Shown one piece after another: positions 19,223 to 28,050 of a stretch of 64,000 nucleotides of DNA. Where the stretch lies: contig NZ_LT853882.1 of NCBI RefSeq assembly GCF_900183975.1, positions 861,501 to 925,500 of the forward strand. The letters run 5' to 3'. Below the pieces are notes generated by a model that was not told the DNA's origin, did no database searches, and saw nothing but the letters and a program-made list of their open reading frames with translations. The translations under genes were made by a program, and so were the position numbers. The DNA is from Xanthomonas fragariae. Lineage in GTDB: Bacteria > Pseudomonadota > Gammaproteobacteria > Xanthomonadales > Xanthomonadaceae. Position 1 is the stretch's first letter, and the number at the start of each line of letters is the position of its first letter.

Positions 19223-19686
19223 TGGCGTCCGAGCTGATGTGGTCCGATTTGCAGGTGTCGTATCTGCAAGCCTTGGGGCACACCGTGTATCTGGATCGCG
19301 ATGCGGTCGATGCCTTGCCTGCACCTGTCGATGTGGTCGACAGCGCACCGGCATCCGCACCTGCACGGCTGGAACGAGTGCCGCACTCTGCGTCTGTCGC
19401 TGCCCCTGTCGTACGCCGCACGGCCCCGGCCCCGGCTGGGCGGGCCGGGGCGCCGCGTGCTGTCCATACGACTCAGGCTGCTGCGCCACAGCGGCGCAGT
19501 CGTGTCGGCATGCCGGATCGTCTGCAGATGGCGTTGCTTCGTGCCTCTGGCTGCAATCCGGGCGACCCGGACACCCAAGCCTTGATGGCGTCCTGGCCGC
19601 TGGCCGATCTGCGTGGTAATCCGGCCGCCAAGCGCGCGCTGTGGCCGCAGCTGCGTGCGCTGCGGCGCCGTTCGCATTCGGCGTGA
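19213..19686 (+). CDS. Small protein upstream of rimI, possible DNA polymerase III psi subunit
   Basis: 157 residues. Only the N terminus looks conserved: MWSDLQVSYLQALGHTVYL resembles the short YLQALGI-type motif of HolD. The middle is Pro/Ala-rich linker, and the C terminus has MALLRASGCNPGDPD and WPLADLRGNPAAKRALW. The gene stop overlaps the rimI GTG, and in enterobacteria holD immediately precedes rimI, so psi subunit is a context inference. I chose the ATG at 19213; MASELMW at 19222 is an alternative. Confidence 0.65.
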   Translation: MSEMASELMWSDLQVSYLQALGHTVYLDRDAVDALPAPVDVVDSAPASAPARLERVPHSASVAAPVVRRTAPAPAGRAGAPRAVHTTQAAAPQRRSRVGMPDRLQMALLRASGCNPGDPDTQALMASWPLADLRGNPAAKRALWPQLRALRRRSHSA

Positions 19687-20168
19687 GCGCATTGAACGTA
19701 ACCCATCAGCCCACCGCACTGCGCGCACTGCGCGAGAGCGATCTGGATGTGGTGATGGAGATTGAGCATCGCGCCTATCCGTTTCCGTGGACGCGCAACA
19801 TCTTTCGCGACTGTCTGCAGGCCGGCTATCCCGGCTGGGTGATGGAGCAGGACGGGCAGGTCATCGGCTATGGCGTGATCAGCATCGCCGCCGACGAGGC
19901 GCATGTGCTCAACGTCTGCATCGCACCGGAGGCGCAATCGCAAGGCCATGGTCGCGTGCTGTTGCGCGCGCTGATCAAGGGCGCCTGCGATCGCGGTGCA
20001 CGGCGTGCGTTTCTGGAAGTGCGGCCATCCAATCCGTCGGCGATCGCGCTCTACCATTCCGAAGGCTTCAACGAAATCGGGCGGCGCCCGCGCTACTACC
20101 CATCTAACACCGGGCGCGAGGATGCGTTGGTGATGGCGATCGAATTGTTCTTCGAAGGGTTTTCTTGA
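19683..20168 (+). CDS. rimI: Ribosomal-protein-alanine N-acetyltransferase
   Basis: 161 residues, GNAT fold. N-terminal TALRALRESDLDVVMEIEHRAYPFPW is RimI-like, acetyl-CoA motif A is APEAQSQGHGRVLLRAL, and FLEVRPSNPSAIALYHSEGF is the typical substrate side. It acetylates the N-terminal alanine of S18. I chose the GTG at 19683 (VSALNVTH), which overlaps the preceding stop as GTGA. An in-frame upstream extension lies inside the preceding gene. Confidence 0.9.
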   Translation: MSALNVTHQPTALRALRESDLDVVMEIEHRAYPFPWTRNIFRDCLQAGYPGWVMEQDGQVIGYGVISIAADEAHVLNVCIAPEAQSQGHGRVLLRALIKGACDRGARRAFLEVRPSNPSAIALYHSEGFNEIGRRPRYYPSNTGREDALVMAIELFFEGFS

Positions 20169-20589
20169 GCGCAATCAGCATGTGCTGATGGGTGTGCTTT
20201 GGTGTAGTTGGTGCCATCTGTGCTGTGGTCTGCAATGGATCTCATCACAACGCGCGCATGTGCGGTGTCGCATCGATCGAATGAGCTGCTTGCCACCGAC
20301 CTATAGCGTAATGTACCTGCATTCTCAATGGTGATTTTTCGCCATGTTCCATCGCGTGGTCTTCAGTTGTTCTGATCGCATAGCCTGATCGCACTGCATG
20401 CGGCTTGATGTCGATGCAGCTTAGTGCGACGGATATACGCGTCAAAAACACGCGTGCTTGTCATCGCAGTGGCACACAGTGCTCGACCTGCATCCATCTG
20501 TACTGCGTTCAAATCATGCCGCACTGCAGTGTCCTTCTCGCTGTCCCTGCGTGTCCTCGACGTCCCCCCGCCCTGAGTAGCGGCCGGGT
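20169..20589. other. Gene-free spacer between rimI and the IS3-family element
   Basis: About 420 bases with no ORF that I can support, no clear hairpin terminator and no tRNA-like structure. The AT content is higher than in the flanking core genes. It marks the left border of the accessory block, and the IS3 element end probably lies within its last 30 bases. Confidence 0.5.
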
Positions 20590-21458
20590 TTAGAGTCCGG
20601 GCCTGATGATATCGGTGTTTGCCAGATGTTGGGCATAAGCGGCCGGCGTCATGCCGCCGATTGCTTTCTTGGGTCGGTCCTCGTTGTATCCGCGTCGCCA
20701 TCGCTCGATCTCGGTGCGTGCATGCAGCAACGTCGGGAACCAGTGTTCGTTGAGGCATTCGTCGCGCGGCCGGCCGTTGAAGGATTCAACGTAGGCGTTC
20801 TGGTTCGGTTTGCCCGGCTGGATGAGCCGTAGCTGCACACCACGGGCGTGCGCCCAGGCGACCATCGCCATGCCGCAAAACTCCTTGCCGTTGTGCCCCG
20901 AGGGCAGGCTTCGCGCTCGGTGCGGATCATCTGCGGCAGGCCACGGCTGTGTGCCAGTCGGTCCAGCACGCGCGCAACGCCGTGTCCCGAGATCGCGCGC
21001 TCCACGTCGATGGCGACCGCTTCGTGGGTTGCGTCATCCACGATCACCAGACACTTGATCACCCGACCTTCCACAGTGCGGTCGAACACGAAGTCCATCG
21101 ACCACACCTGGTTGGCCTGCGATGGCCGCAACAATGGTTGGCGCTCGCCCACCGGCACCTTCTTGCGCCTGCGGCGCCGGACCTGCAACTGCTGTTCGCG
21201 GTACAACCGCTCCACACGCTTGTAGTTCACGACGCGTCCTTCCTGTCGCAGTTTGAGATAGATCATCCCCACGCCATAGCGGCGATGGCGATGCGCCAGC
21301 GCAAGAATGCGCTCGCGTAGCTCAACGTTGCGGTCTTCGCGCGGGCGATAGCGCAGCGCACTGGCGCTCATGCCGATCGCCGCCAAGGCGCGACGCTCGC
21401 TGGCACCGCACCCGATCCACTCGCGCACCAGCGCACGACGCGCCGGTGCGCTCACCAC
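20590..21458 (-). pseudogene. IS3-family transposase orfB, frameshifted
   Basis: The N-terminal part reads well to LAHSRGLPQMIRT (including VWSMDFVFDRTVEGR, first catalytic Asp). Frame is then lost, and the normal C-terminal text resumes in another frame as GVQLRLIQPGKPNQNAYVESFNG and ends at 20590. The expected RTDNGKEFCG is split: 23 extra bases at about 20894-20916 separate the codons of RTD and NGKEF. The insertion both shifts the frame and breaks the second catalytic Asp region, so this transposase is inactive. Confidence 0.85.
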
Positions 21459-21715
21459 TTTTTTCGCAGCGCATCCTTGATCAGGTCGTTCTCGAACAGC
21501 TGCTCGGCCAACAACTTCTTCAGCCGCGCGTTTTCGGACTCAAGGTCCTTGAGTCGCTTGGCATCGGGCACGCTCATTCCGCCGAACTTGCTGCGCCACA
21601 GGTAGTACGAGGCCTCACTGAAGCCATGGCGCCGGCACAGGTCTTTGATCGCCACGCCTGCTTCGGCCTCACGCAGGAAGCCAATGATCTGCTCTTCGGT
21701 AAAACGCTTCTTCAC
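21452..21715 (-). CDS. IS3-family transposase orfA
   Basis: 87 residues starting at a GTG: KKRFTEEQIIGFLREAEAG, then the helix-turn-helix DLCRRHGFSEASYYLWRSKFGG and a leucine-rich coiled-coil (LKDLESENARLKKLLAEQ). It is the IS407-like orfA type, intact by itself. It overlaps orfB by 7 bases, the usual site of programmed -1 frameshifting in IS3 elements. Confidence 0.88.
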   Translation of the reverse strand: MKKRFTEEQIIGFLREAEAGVAIKDLCRRHGFSEASYYLWRSKFGGMSVPDAKRLKDLESENARLKKLLAEQLFENDLIKDALRKKW

Positions 21716-21743
21716 GTCCAATCTCCTCGGGGTAGGGAATTGG

Positions 21744-23245
21744 TCGCCCCTGAAAAACCCCAACCACCCAACGACCGCAAGGCCTTGATGTCTGCACCGG
21801 CGTGCCAAAACTACCGGTGTTCGCTACGCTGAAGGCTGGTTTCTGGCAATTTTTAGTCATGCGTACACGCCGTCCTGCTGCCGAGCACATGCTTGCCGAC
21901 GAGTTGTTTCGTTCGCGGCTGGAGAACCAGATCGATCTGCGTCATCCGCTGGCGCGGCTGAGCCAACAGATGCCGTGGGCGGCGTTGGAGCAAGCACTTT
22001 CATCGCGCTTGCCGGCCACCCAGGCCGGTGGCGGTCGGCCGGCATTGCCGGTGCGGCTGATTGCCGGTTTGCTCTACCTCAAACACGCCTACGACCTGTC
22101 CGATGAAGCGGTGTGCGAGTGCTGGCTGGAAAATCCGTACTGGCAGTTCTTCACCGGTGAGGTCGTGTTCCAGACGCGTTTGCCGTGCGATGCCAGCTCG
22201 CTGACGCGCTGGCGGTAGCGCCTGGGTGAGGCCGGGATGGAAGAGCTGTTGGCGCACACCATCAACGCCGCGCATGCGATGCAGGCGGTGGACGCACGCG
22301 GTTGTCGCGGGTGATCGTGGACACCACGGTGCAGGAAAAGGCGATCGCCTATCCGACCGACAGCCGTTTGCTGGAGGTGGCACGCAAGAAGCTGGTGTTA
22401 CTGGCCAAGCGGCACGGCATCGGATTGCGGCAGAGCTACGCGCGGCAAGGCCCGGCCCTGAGCCGCAAGGCAGGTCGGTATGCGCATGCGCGCCAGTTCA
22501 AGCGGATGCGGCGCGTCCTGCGACGTCAACGCACAGTGCTGGGACGGCTCATGCGCGACATCCAACGCAAACTCGATCAGGTAAACACCGGCGTGCGCGA
22601 GCGCATCGTTGTCTGGCTGGAACGTGCGCAACGGCTGTACACGCAGCGTCCGAAGGACAAACAAAAACTCTACGCATTGCATGCCCCGGAAGTGGAATGC
22701 ATCGGCAAGGGCAAGGCGCGTCAAGCGTACGAATTCGGCGTCAAGGTCGGCATTGCGGTCACCGCCTGCAAGGGATTGGTCGTGGGTGCGCACAGCTTCC
22801 CGGGCAACCCGTACGACGGCGATACCTTGGCCGAGCAGTTGGAGCAGACACGCGGGTTGCTGCAGGATGTGAGCGTAGAACCGACGGTGGCGATCGTGGA
22901 CCTGAGCGATCGCGGGCGCGAAGTCGATGGCGTGCAGGTCCTGCATCGCGGCAAGGCCAAGACGCTGACGCGACGGCAATGGCGCTGGATCAAGCGACGG
23001 CAGGCGGTGGAGCCGGTGATCGGACATCTGAAAGACGACTGCCGGTTGCGTCGCTGCAGGCTGAAAGGTGCCCAAGGCGATGCGCTGCACGTGCTCGGCT
23101 GCGCGGCCGGCTACAACCTGCGCTGGCTGCTGCGCTGGATCGCGTTTTTGCGTGCCTGGATGCGGGCGATGGGATGGTCATCCTTGAGTACCGCGCCGCT
23201 GTCACCGACGGCACTTGGCGCTTGAAGGGGATTTTTCAGGGACGA
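21744..23245 (+). mobile_element. IS1478-like IS5-family insertion sequence, copy 1 (inactive)
   Basis: Ends are defined by imperfect terminal inverted repeats TCGCCCCTGAAAAACCCC and the complement of TCGTCCCTGAAAAATCCCC. The length of about 1502 bp matches the copy at 47032-48534, which lies in the opposite orientation. The two copies differ at scattered positions and copy 1 carries inactivating changes. No clear target duplication was seen. Confidence 0.85.
21859..23225 (+). pseudogene. IS1478-like transposase, copy 1, nonsense and frameshift
   Basis: It reads like the intact copy from MRTRRPAAEHML to LTRW R, where TAG replaces the CAG of copy 2 at 22216-22218. A further single-base loss follows near 22300 (GACGCACGCGGTTG against GACGCACGCGAGTTG in copy 2). 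Beyond that the frame is open to the end (VIVDTTVQEKAIAYPTDS ... HLKDDCRLRRCRLKG). Two independent lesions mean no functional product; if copy 2 makes transposase it could still act on these ends. Confidence 0.9.
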
Positions 23246-23414
23246 CTAATGGGTAGCATGAGTATCCGCGAATGCCAAACCCGCTTGCGGTGCCAGCCAG
23301 CCGCCTGCCCGGGGCGTGGATGGAAGCGACGTTGGCAGCGTGCCCTGGCTCATCGTGCTTCCTTCCATTTGAGGGAAAAGATTGCACCATCAAAACCTGG
23401 GGTCAAACGCATTG

Positions 23415-23454
23415 GCGCCGTTGGCCACAGCGATGATGCTGTCGCCAACGGCGC
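23415..23454. other. Strong nested hairpin downstream of IS copy 1
   Basis: GCGCCGTTGGC and GCCAACGGCGC form an outer stem, and ACAGC / GCTGT an inner stem around GATGAT. It sits between the IS and the 3' end of the small minus-strand gene at 23477. There is no T-run, so it may be a terminator or an RNA structure; its function is not known. Confidence 0.6.
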
Positions 23455-23476
23455 TGATTTGCAGAGCTGCTAACGC

Positions 23477-23692
23477 TCAGGCGGCGTTGTGGTCGCGCAC
23501 TTGCGGCGGTAGCAGGATCTGCGGCTGTTTGGCCGAGTGGGTCTGGCACAGGAACGTCATTAGATGCGCCGCTTCGGTGCTGCCGATCGGTCGGCTGTAG
23601 GCGTTCTTGCTGCGGACGTGTGGGGCAAAGGCGTGCTGGGCCTGCTCCAGAACCGCGGAGACAGGGTCTTGCGTAACGGTGGACGACGACAT
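23477..23692 (-). CDS. Small protein of unknown function (71 aa)
   Basis: Starts MSSSTVTQDPVSAVLEQ with a good ribosome binding site AGGAG six bases upstream of the ATG. The text HAFAPHVRSKNAYSRPIGS and MTFLCQTH...QILLPPQVRDHN has normal composition and ends cleanly. The frame is open further upstream to 23968, but that part is Arg/Ser/Pro-rich and looks non-coding. I do not recognise the family. It lies downstream of the restriction operon on the same strand, separated by 324 bases. Confidence 0.55.
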   Translation of the reverse strand: MSSSTVTQDPVSAVLEQAQHAFAPHVRSKNAYSRPIGSTEAAHLMTFLCQTHSAKQPQILLPPQVRDHNAA

Positions 23693-24016
23693 GAAACGCT
23701 CCTGGAACTCACGAACTGACCGTTGCTCGATGGAACGACGGGAATGTGCCGCTGCCGTGCGCCGGCGATCTGGCCTGGGATGGCATCGGTCCGAGACCAC
23801 ACAGATAGCGGAAGGTGCGCGGGCAGCGGACGTCCAGAGAGCGGCTGGCGCGGTGCGGTCTGAAGGGCCGCTGTTCCAATCCCGGTTGCTCCGACTGGTC
23901 TGGTTCACTTTCTGGTGAAGAATCCTGTCGATCCGCCAATGCGTCGCCGGCCAAAGACGACCCGACACCGCCCGGGACCGGGTGAGCGATACCTGTCTGG
24001 CTGCCTCTGGCCTTGC
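23693..24016. other. Spacer between the small gene and the YgjP-like gene
   Basis: About 320 bases without a gene I can support. It presumably holds the end of the restriction operon and the promoter of the small gene; no T-rich terminator was recognised. Confidence 0.4.
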
Positions 24017-24763
24017 TCAGTTGCGCAGCGCGAGCTCGGCCATTTCGTCCAGGCGTTGCTTGGTGCGTCGCCAATCCGGCATATGGACATCGAGCAGGCG
24101 GTAAAAGACCTTGCCGTGATGGTGGACCTTCAGGTGACACAGCTCGTGCAAAATGACGTAATCGATGCACGCACCCGGAACGCGAATCAGGCCGAGATTC
24201 AGGCTGATCTTTCCCAAAGGCGAACAACTGCCCCATTGGCGCTGCATCCTCCGCAACGACAGGGCGGGTAACTGTTTAATCCAGCCGAGTTGGTGGGCCA
24301 TGTCGGCCATGCGCTGCGGCAATACCACCCCGGCACGCTCGCGCTGCCAGTGTTCCAGCGCTGCGCGCACCGTTTCGGGCGCACGTGTCTGCACGCGCGT
24401 TTCGACGTGGCCGCCATGCAAGCGCACGCCGTACAGTCGGTCGTCAACGATCACCTTCAGGCGATAGCGTCGGCCCAGATACAGCACGGTTTCCCCGCTG
24501 ACGTATTCGCGTGGGTTGATATGCCGCAGCCGGTTTTCGATTTCTACCAAGTGCAAGTGGATCCAGCGTGCGCGCTGCGTCAATGCCCGTCTGATCTGGG
24601 CGTCGGTCGCGTGCAGTGGGGCATCCAGCCTTACGCGGCCATCGGGTTCCACATGGATGGCCACGCGCTGGGTGTGCCGCAGTGCAGATCGGTGGATCTG
24701 GCAGCGGATGCGGCGCTCGCCGTAGGTCACCACCAGTTGGGCGTCGGTCTGAACTGGCGTCAC
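24017..24763 (-). CDS. YgjP-like (DUF45/M48-type) metallopeptidase linked to hsdR
   Basis: 248 residues. The zinc-binding helix is IDYVILHELCHLKVHHHGKVFY (HELCH) near residue 205, followed by the downstream conserved HMPDWRRTKQRLDEM. The N terminus (VVTYGERRIRCQIHRSA, VHIEPDGRVRLDAP) is the usual YgjP start. Its ATG overlaps the hsdR stop by four bases (ATGA), so it is translated from the restriction operon. DUF45 peptidases are common next to type I restriction genes; their target is unknown. It might process HsdR or host proteins. Confidence 0.88.
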   Translation of the reverse strand: MTPVQTDAQLVVTYGERRIRCQIHRSALRHTQRVAIHVEPDGRVRLDAPLHATDAQIRRALTQRARWIHLHLVEIENRLRHINPREYVSGETVLYLGRRYRLKVIVDDRLYGVRLHGGHVETRVQTRAPETVRAALEHWQRERAGVVLPQRMADMAHQLGWIKQLPALSLRRMQRQWGSCSPLGKISLNLGLIRVPGACIDYVILHELCHLKVHHHGKVFYRLLDVHMPDWRRTKQRLDEMAELALRN

Positions 24764-27700
24764 GTGCGGCTGAGCCCAATGCGTGTGATCTGCACGACCT
24801 GCTCTACGATGGCCTTGGCAGTGTCCAGCCCGACCAGATCGAAAATGGGCGGAAGCAATGTCTGACGAATCTGCGACTCGATGCTGTGCAGGTTCAACGA
24901 GTTCTCGGCAATGGCGGTGCGCACTACGCCATCGATCGTCAGCGCCAGATCGGCTAGTTGCGTCACTTCGTCAGCGCTTGTGGCGTGCATGGACTCCTCG
25001 CCTAATTCCAGCAGGATCGTGCCGTAGTAGGCACTGGCGTGCGGGTTGTCGGTCAATTGCATAGGGATGCCTGGGGTCTGCCTGGCTTCCAGGCGCTGCT
25101 CGAAGGCCTTGAACACGGCGTATTGCTTCAACGGGTGATCGAACATGGCTTCTGCCTCGGCAATGGCTTCACGCAATAGTTCGCCGAAGACTTTTTGCGC
25201 GTACGGGTCGCTGGCCAACTCCTGCTCGATGGTCTTGCGCAGGCGGGTCTGGATCAGATCGGCCTCGTTGCGGGTCTTCTCCTCCGACCAGGTCTGCGGA
25301 TCGTTGCGCTTGCCCAATTCATGCACGACGTACGCACCCGGCGATTCGCGCACCTCGCGGCCAATCACCTGTTTGTCCACCAGCTTGCGGATCTGTTCTT
25401 CGTAAATGTTGTAGTCCACGGTTTCCATCGCGTCCTGGCGTACGGTCCTGCGCAGCCCGGAGAAGAAGCGCAGGTCGCGCTTGTAGCGGTCGATCAAGGC
25501 ATCCGGAAAGGCGGCATCTTCAAAGAAGCTGCGCGAGGAGAGTGCCGTCTGCAGGCATAGGCCGAACTCGGTCAGCGCGGCGGAGAAGTCGTCGCGCAGT
25601 GTCTGCCGCGCGTCGTAATCGGCGCCCTCTTCGTCGGAGACGAAGCGCGGGCTCAGGCGCTGCCGGAACTGCTCCGGATCGTCATGGCTGGCCAGCCCGT
25701 CGAAGAACGCCCATAGCCTGGCATTGAGCGCAGGCAAGCGCTTGTATTCGGTGCTGATCGCCTGGTACAGGCCCTCGATATCGGCCACGTCGAAGCCGCC
25801 TTGGGTACGTGTTTCCAGGTCCTGATACGCGCGTACCGCTGTGTCCAGTTCGGTCAGGATGCCGCGATAGTCCACCAGGATGCCGTAGCGCTTGGCGTCG
25901 TGCAGACGGTTCACGCGCGCCACTGCCTGGATCAGGTTGTGGCCCTTGAGCGGTTTGTCGATGTAGAGCACCGCGTTGCGCGGTTCATCGAAGCCGGTGA
26001 GCAGCTTGTCGACCACGATGAGCAACTCCGGGTCGCCGTCGCCACCGAAGTCGCGCACGGTCTGCCGCTCGTACTCCTGCGGATCCAGCCGTTGGTCGGT
26101 GATGGCCTGCTTCCACCATTTCTGTACGTCGGGCAGGGTGTCTTCATCAACGTCGCTGTTGCCCTCGCGGGTATCGGGCGGGGAGATCACCACCGCGCCT
26201 GTCACCAGGCCGGTCTCGTCCAGGGCGCGCTTGTAGCGGATGGCATCGAGTTTACTGTCGGTTGCCAGCTGCCCCTTCAGGCCCAACGGTTTGATGTTCT
26301 CGTTGAAATGCGCGGCAATGTCCCAGGCGATCAGTTCGATGCGGTTGGTCGCCCCATAAATGGCGCGCTTGCTGGCGAACTTCTTTTTCAGATCCGCGCT
26401 TTGCGCGTCCGAGAGCCCGGCGGTGATCTTGTCGAACCAGCGCGTGACCGCCGCCGCGTTGACCTCCAGCTCCGGCACGCGTTCTTCGTACAGCAGCGGG
26501 GCCACGGTCTGGTCTTCGACTGCCCGCTGCATGGTGTAGGCATGCACGATGGGGCCGAACTTGTTGGCGGCTTTCTCGTTCTTGAGCAACGGGGTGCCGG
26601 TGAACGCCAGATAGGCCGCATTGGGCAGCGCCTTGCGCATACGCTCGTGGGTTTCGCCGCCGTGGCTGCGGTGGCCTTCATCCACCAGCACGATTAAATC
26701 GGCCGAGGCGTTGTGGCACTCGGGCAGCTTGGCGGCTGTAGTGAACTTCTGCACCAGCGAGAAGGTGATGCGCTCGCTGCCCTGGCCGATGCGGCGCGCC
26801 AGATCGCGGCCGGTGGTGGCCTTGCTGCGCTCGCCCTCCTTTTTGCTACCGACGGCAGAGCCGAACGCGCCGCCGCTGATGAAGTTGCGCGACAGCTGCG
26901 CCTCCAGGTCGGTACGGTCGGTCACCACCAGCACCCGGCACTGGGTCAAGGCCGGATCCAACACCAGCGCCTTGGTCAGAAACACCATGGTGAAGCTCTT
27001 GCCCGAGCCGGTGGTGTGCCACAGCACGCCGCCCTGGCGTCCGCCGTCGGGGCGACGCGTGCGGATCTGCGCCAGCAACGCGCGGATGCCGAAGAACTGC
27101 TGGTAGCGCGCCACGATCTTGCCGACCTTGCGGTCGAACAGCACAAAGCCGCGCAGCACCTCCAGCAGCCTGGCCGGGGTGAGCAACCCGGCCAACAGCA
27201 GGTCCTGCTCGGTGGGCAGCATGGGCTTGGCCCACAACGCCTGGCAGTAGCCACGCAGCGGCGCCGGCTTGCCTGCCAGCAGGGCATCGCGGGTGGCCGC
27301 AGGCAGCGGCAGGTTCTTGAGGCGGCGCAGCTGCGCCTGGTCGAACTGCTCGTCGCGCCAGCGCGCCCAGAAGGTGGCCGGGGTGTGCGTGGTGCCGTAG
27401 CGCGCCTCGGTCAGGCTGATGGCCAGTAACAGTTGCGCATAGGCGAACAACTGCGGAATCTCTTCTGCCCGCTGGTTGCGCAATTGCTGGCTCACCGCTT
27501 CGGCCACCAGCGATTTGCCGGCATGCCCGGCATCGGCGCGCTTGGTTTCGATCACCACCAGCGGGATGCCGTTGATGTAGCCCACGATGTCGGGCGTGCG
27601 CGTATGCGTACCGTGGGTGGAGAGCACCTCGCACTCTTCGGTGATATCCCACAGGTTGTGGGCTGCATCGCCCCAGTCGATCACCGCAATGGTGGGCTGG

Positions 27701-28050
27701 TGCTTCTTGCCGTCGGGCATGAACTCGGTGACGGTAATGCCCAGCGTCAGCAGGTGATACAGCCGCTCATTGGCGGCCAGCAGCCCATCGCCCAGCGGCA
27801 GCGCCGACAGCTCGCGCACGATCTGGTCGATACCGCTCGGCGAGAGCGGGTAGGTCTGCCCCTTATAGTCGAAGCGACGGCTCTGCAGCACCTCGATCAG
27901 GCGCGGCAGCAACAGCACCTCGCGGGTGCTACCGCGCAGCGCCAGGCACTGCGCGGTACTGAGATAACGCCAGCCCAGGTTGCACAGCAGGTGCAACGCG
28001 GGCAGCTGCGCGCTGGCCTGTTCGCGGGTGTCCGGGGCGCTGTGGGTCAT
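24760..28050 (-). CDS. hsdR: Type I restriction endonuclease, R subunit
   Basis: 1096 residues. The nuclease domain has the D...ExK motif in DIVGYINGIPLVVIETKRAD near residue 175. The helicase domain follows: Walker A WHTTGSGKSFTM, motif II VDEGH (a DEAH variant), motif III FTGTPL, then VVDKLLTGFDEP and AVARVNRL motif VI. The C-terminal helical part contacts the methylase. It translocates DNA and cuts unmodified DNA. The ATG overlaps the hsdS stop (ATGA). No lesion was seen; length and motifs are complete. Confidence 0.94.
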   Translation of the reverse strand: MTHSAPDTREQASAQLPALHLLCNLGWRYLSTAQCLALRGSTREVLLLPRLIEVLQSRRFDYKGQTYPLSPSGIDQIVRELSALPLGDGLLAANERLYHLLTLGITVTEFMPDGKKHQPTIAVIDWGDAAHNLWDITEECEVLSTHGTHTRTPDIVGYINGIPLVVIETKRADAGHAGKSLVAEAVSQQLRNQRAEEIPQLFAYAQLLLAISLTEARYGTTHTPATFWARWRDEQFDQAQLRRLKNLPLPAATRDALLAGKPAPLRGYCQALWAKPMLPTEQDLLLAGLLTPARLLEVLRGFVLFDRKVGKIVARYQQFFGIRALLAQIRTRRPDGGRQGGVLWHTTGSGKSFTMVFLTKALVLDPALTQCRVLVVTDRTDLEAQLSRNFISGGAFGSAVGSKKEGERSKATTGRDLARRIGQGSERITFSLVQKFTTAAKLPECHNASADLIVLVDEGHRSHGGETHERMRKALPNAAYLAFTGTPLLKNEKAANKFGPIVHAYTMQRAVEDQTVAPLLYEERVPELEVNAAAVTRWFDKITAGLSDAQSADLKKKFASKRAIYGATNRIELIAWDIAAHFNENIKPLGLKGQLATDSKLDAIRYKRALDETGLVTGAVVISPPDTREGNSDVDEDTLPDVQKWWKQAITDQRLDPQEYERQTVRDFGGDGDPELLIVVDKLLTGFDEPRNAVLYIDKPLKGHNLIQAVARVNRLHDAKRYGILVDYRGILTELDTAVRAYQDLETRTQGGFDVADIEGLYQAISTEYKRLPALNARLWAFFDGLASHDDPEQFRQRLSPRFVSDEEGADYDARQTLRDDFSAALTEFGLCLQTALSSRSFFEDAAFPDALIDRYKRDLRFFSGLRRTVRQDAMETVDYNIYEEQIRKLVDKQVIGREVRESPGAYVVHELGKRNDPQTWSEEKTRNEADLIQTRLRKTIEQELASDPYAQKVFGELLREAIAEAEAMFDHPLKQYAVFKAFEQRLEARQTPGIPMQLTDNPHASAYYGTILLELGEESMHATSADEVTQLADLALTIDGVVRTAIAENSLNLHSIESQIRQTLLPPIFDLVGLDTAKAIVEQVVQITRIGLSRT

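Larger units (their letters stand above)
20590..21743 (-). mobile_element. IS3-family (IS407-subgroup-like) element, damaged
   Basis: Two overlapping minus-strand reading frames of the IS3 type: orfA (helix-turn-helix) and a DDE-bearing orfB. The termini are not identified with confidence. The right side stops at the terminal inverted repeat of the adjacent IS1478-like copy, only 28 bp upstream of orfA, so this element may be truncated there. orfB is frameshifted (see its own entry). Confidence 0.8.
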
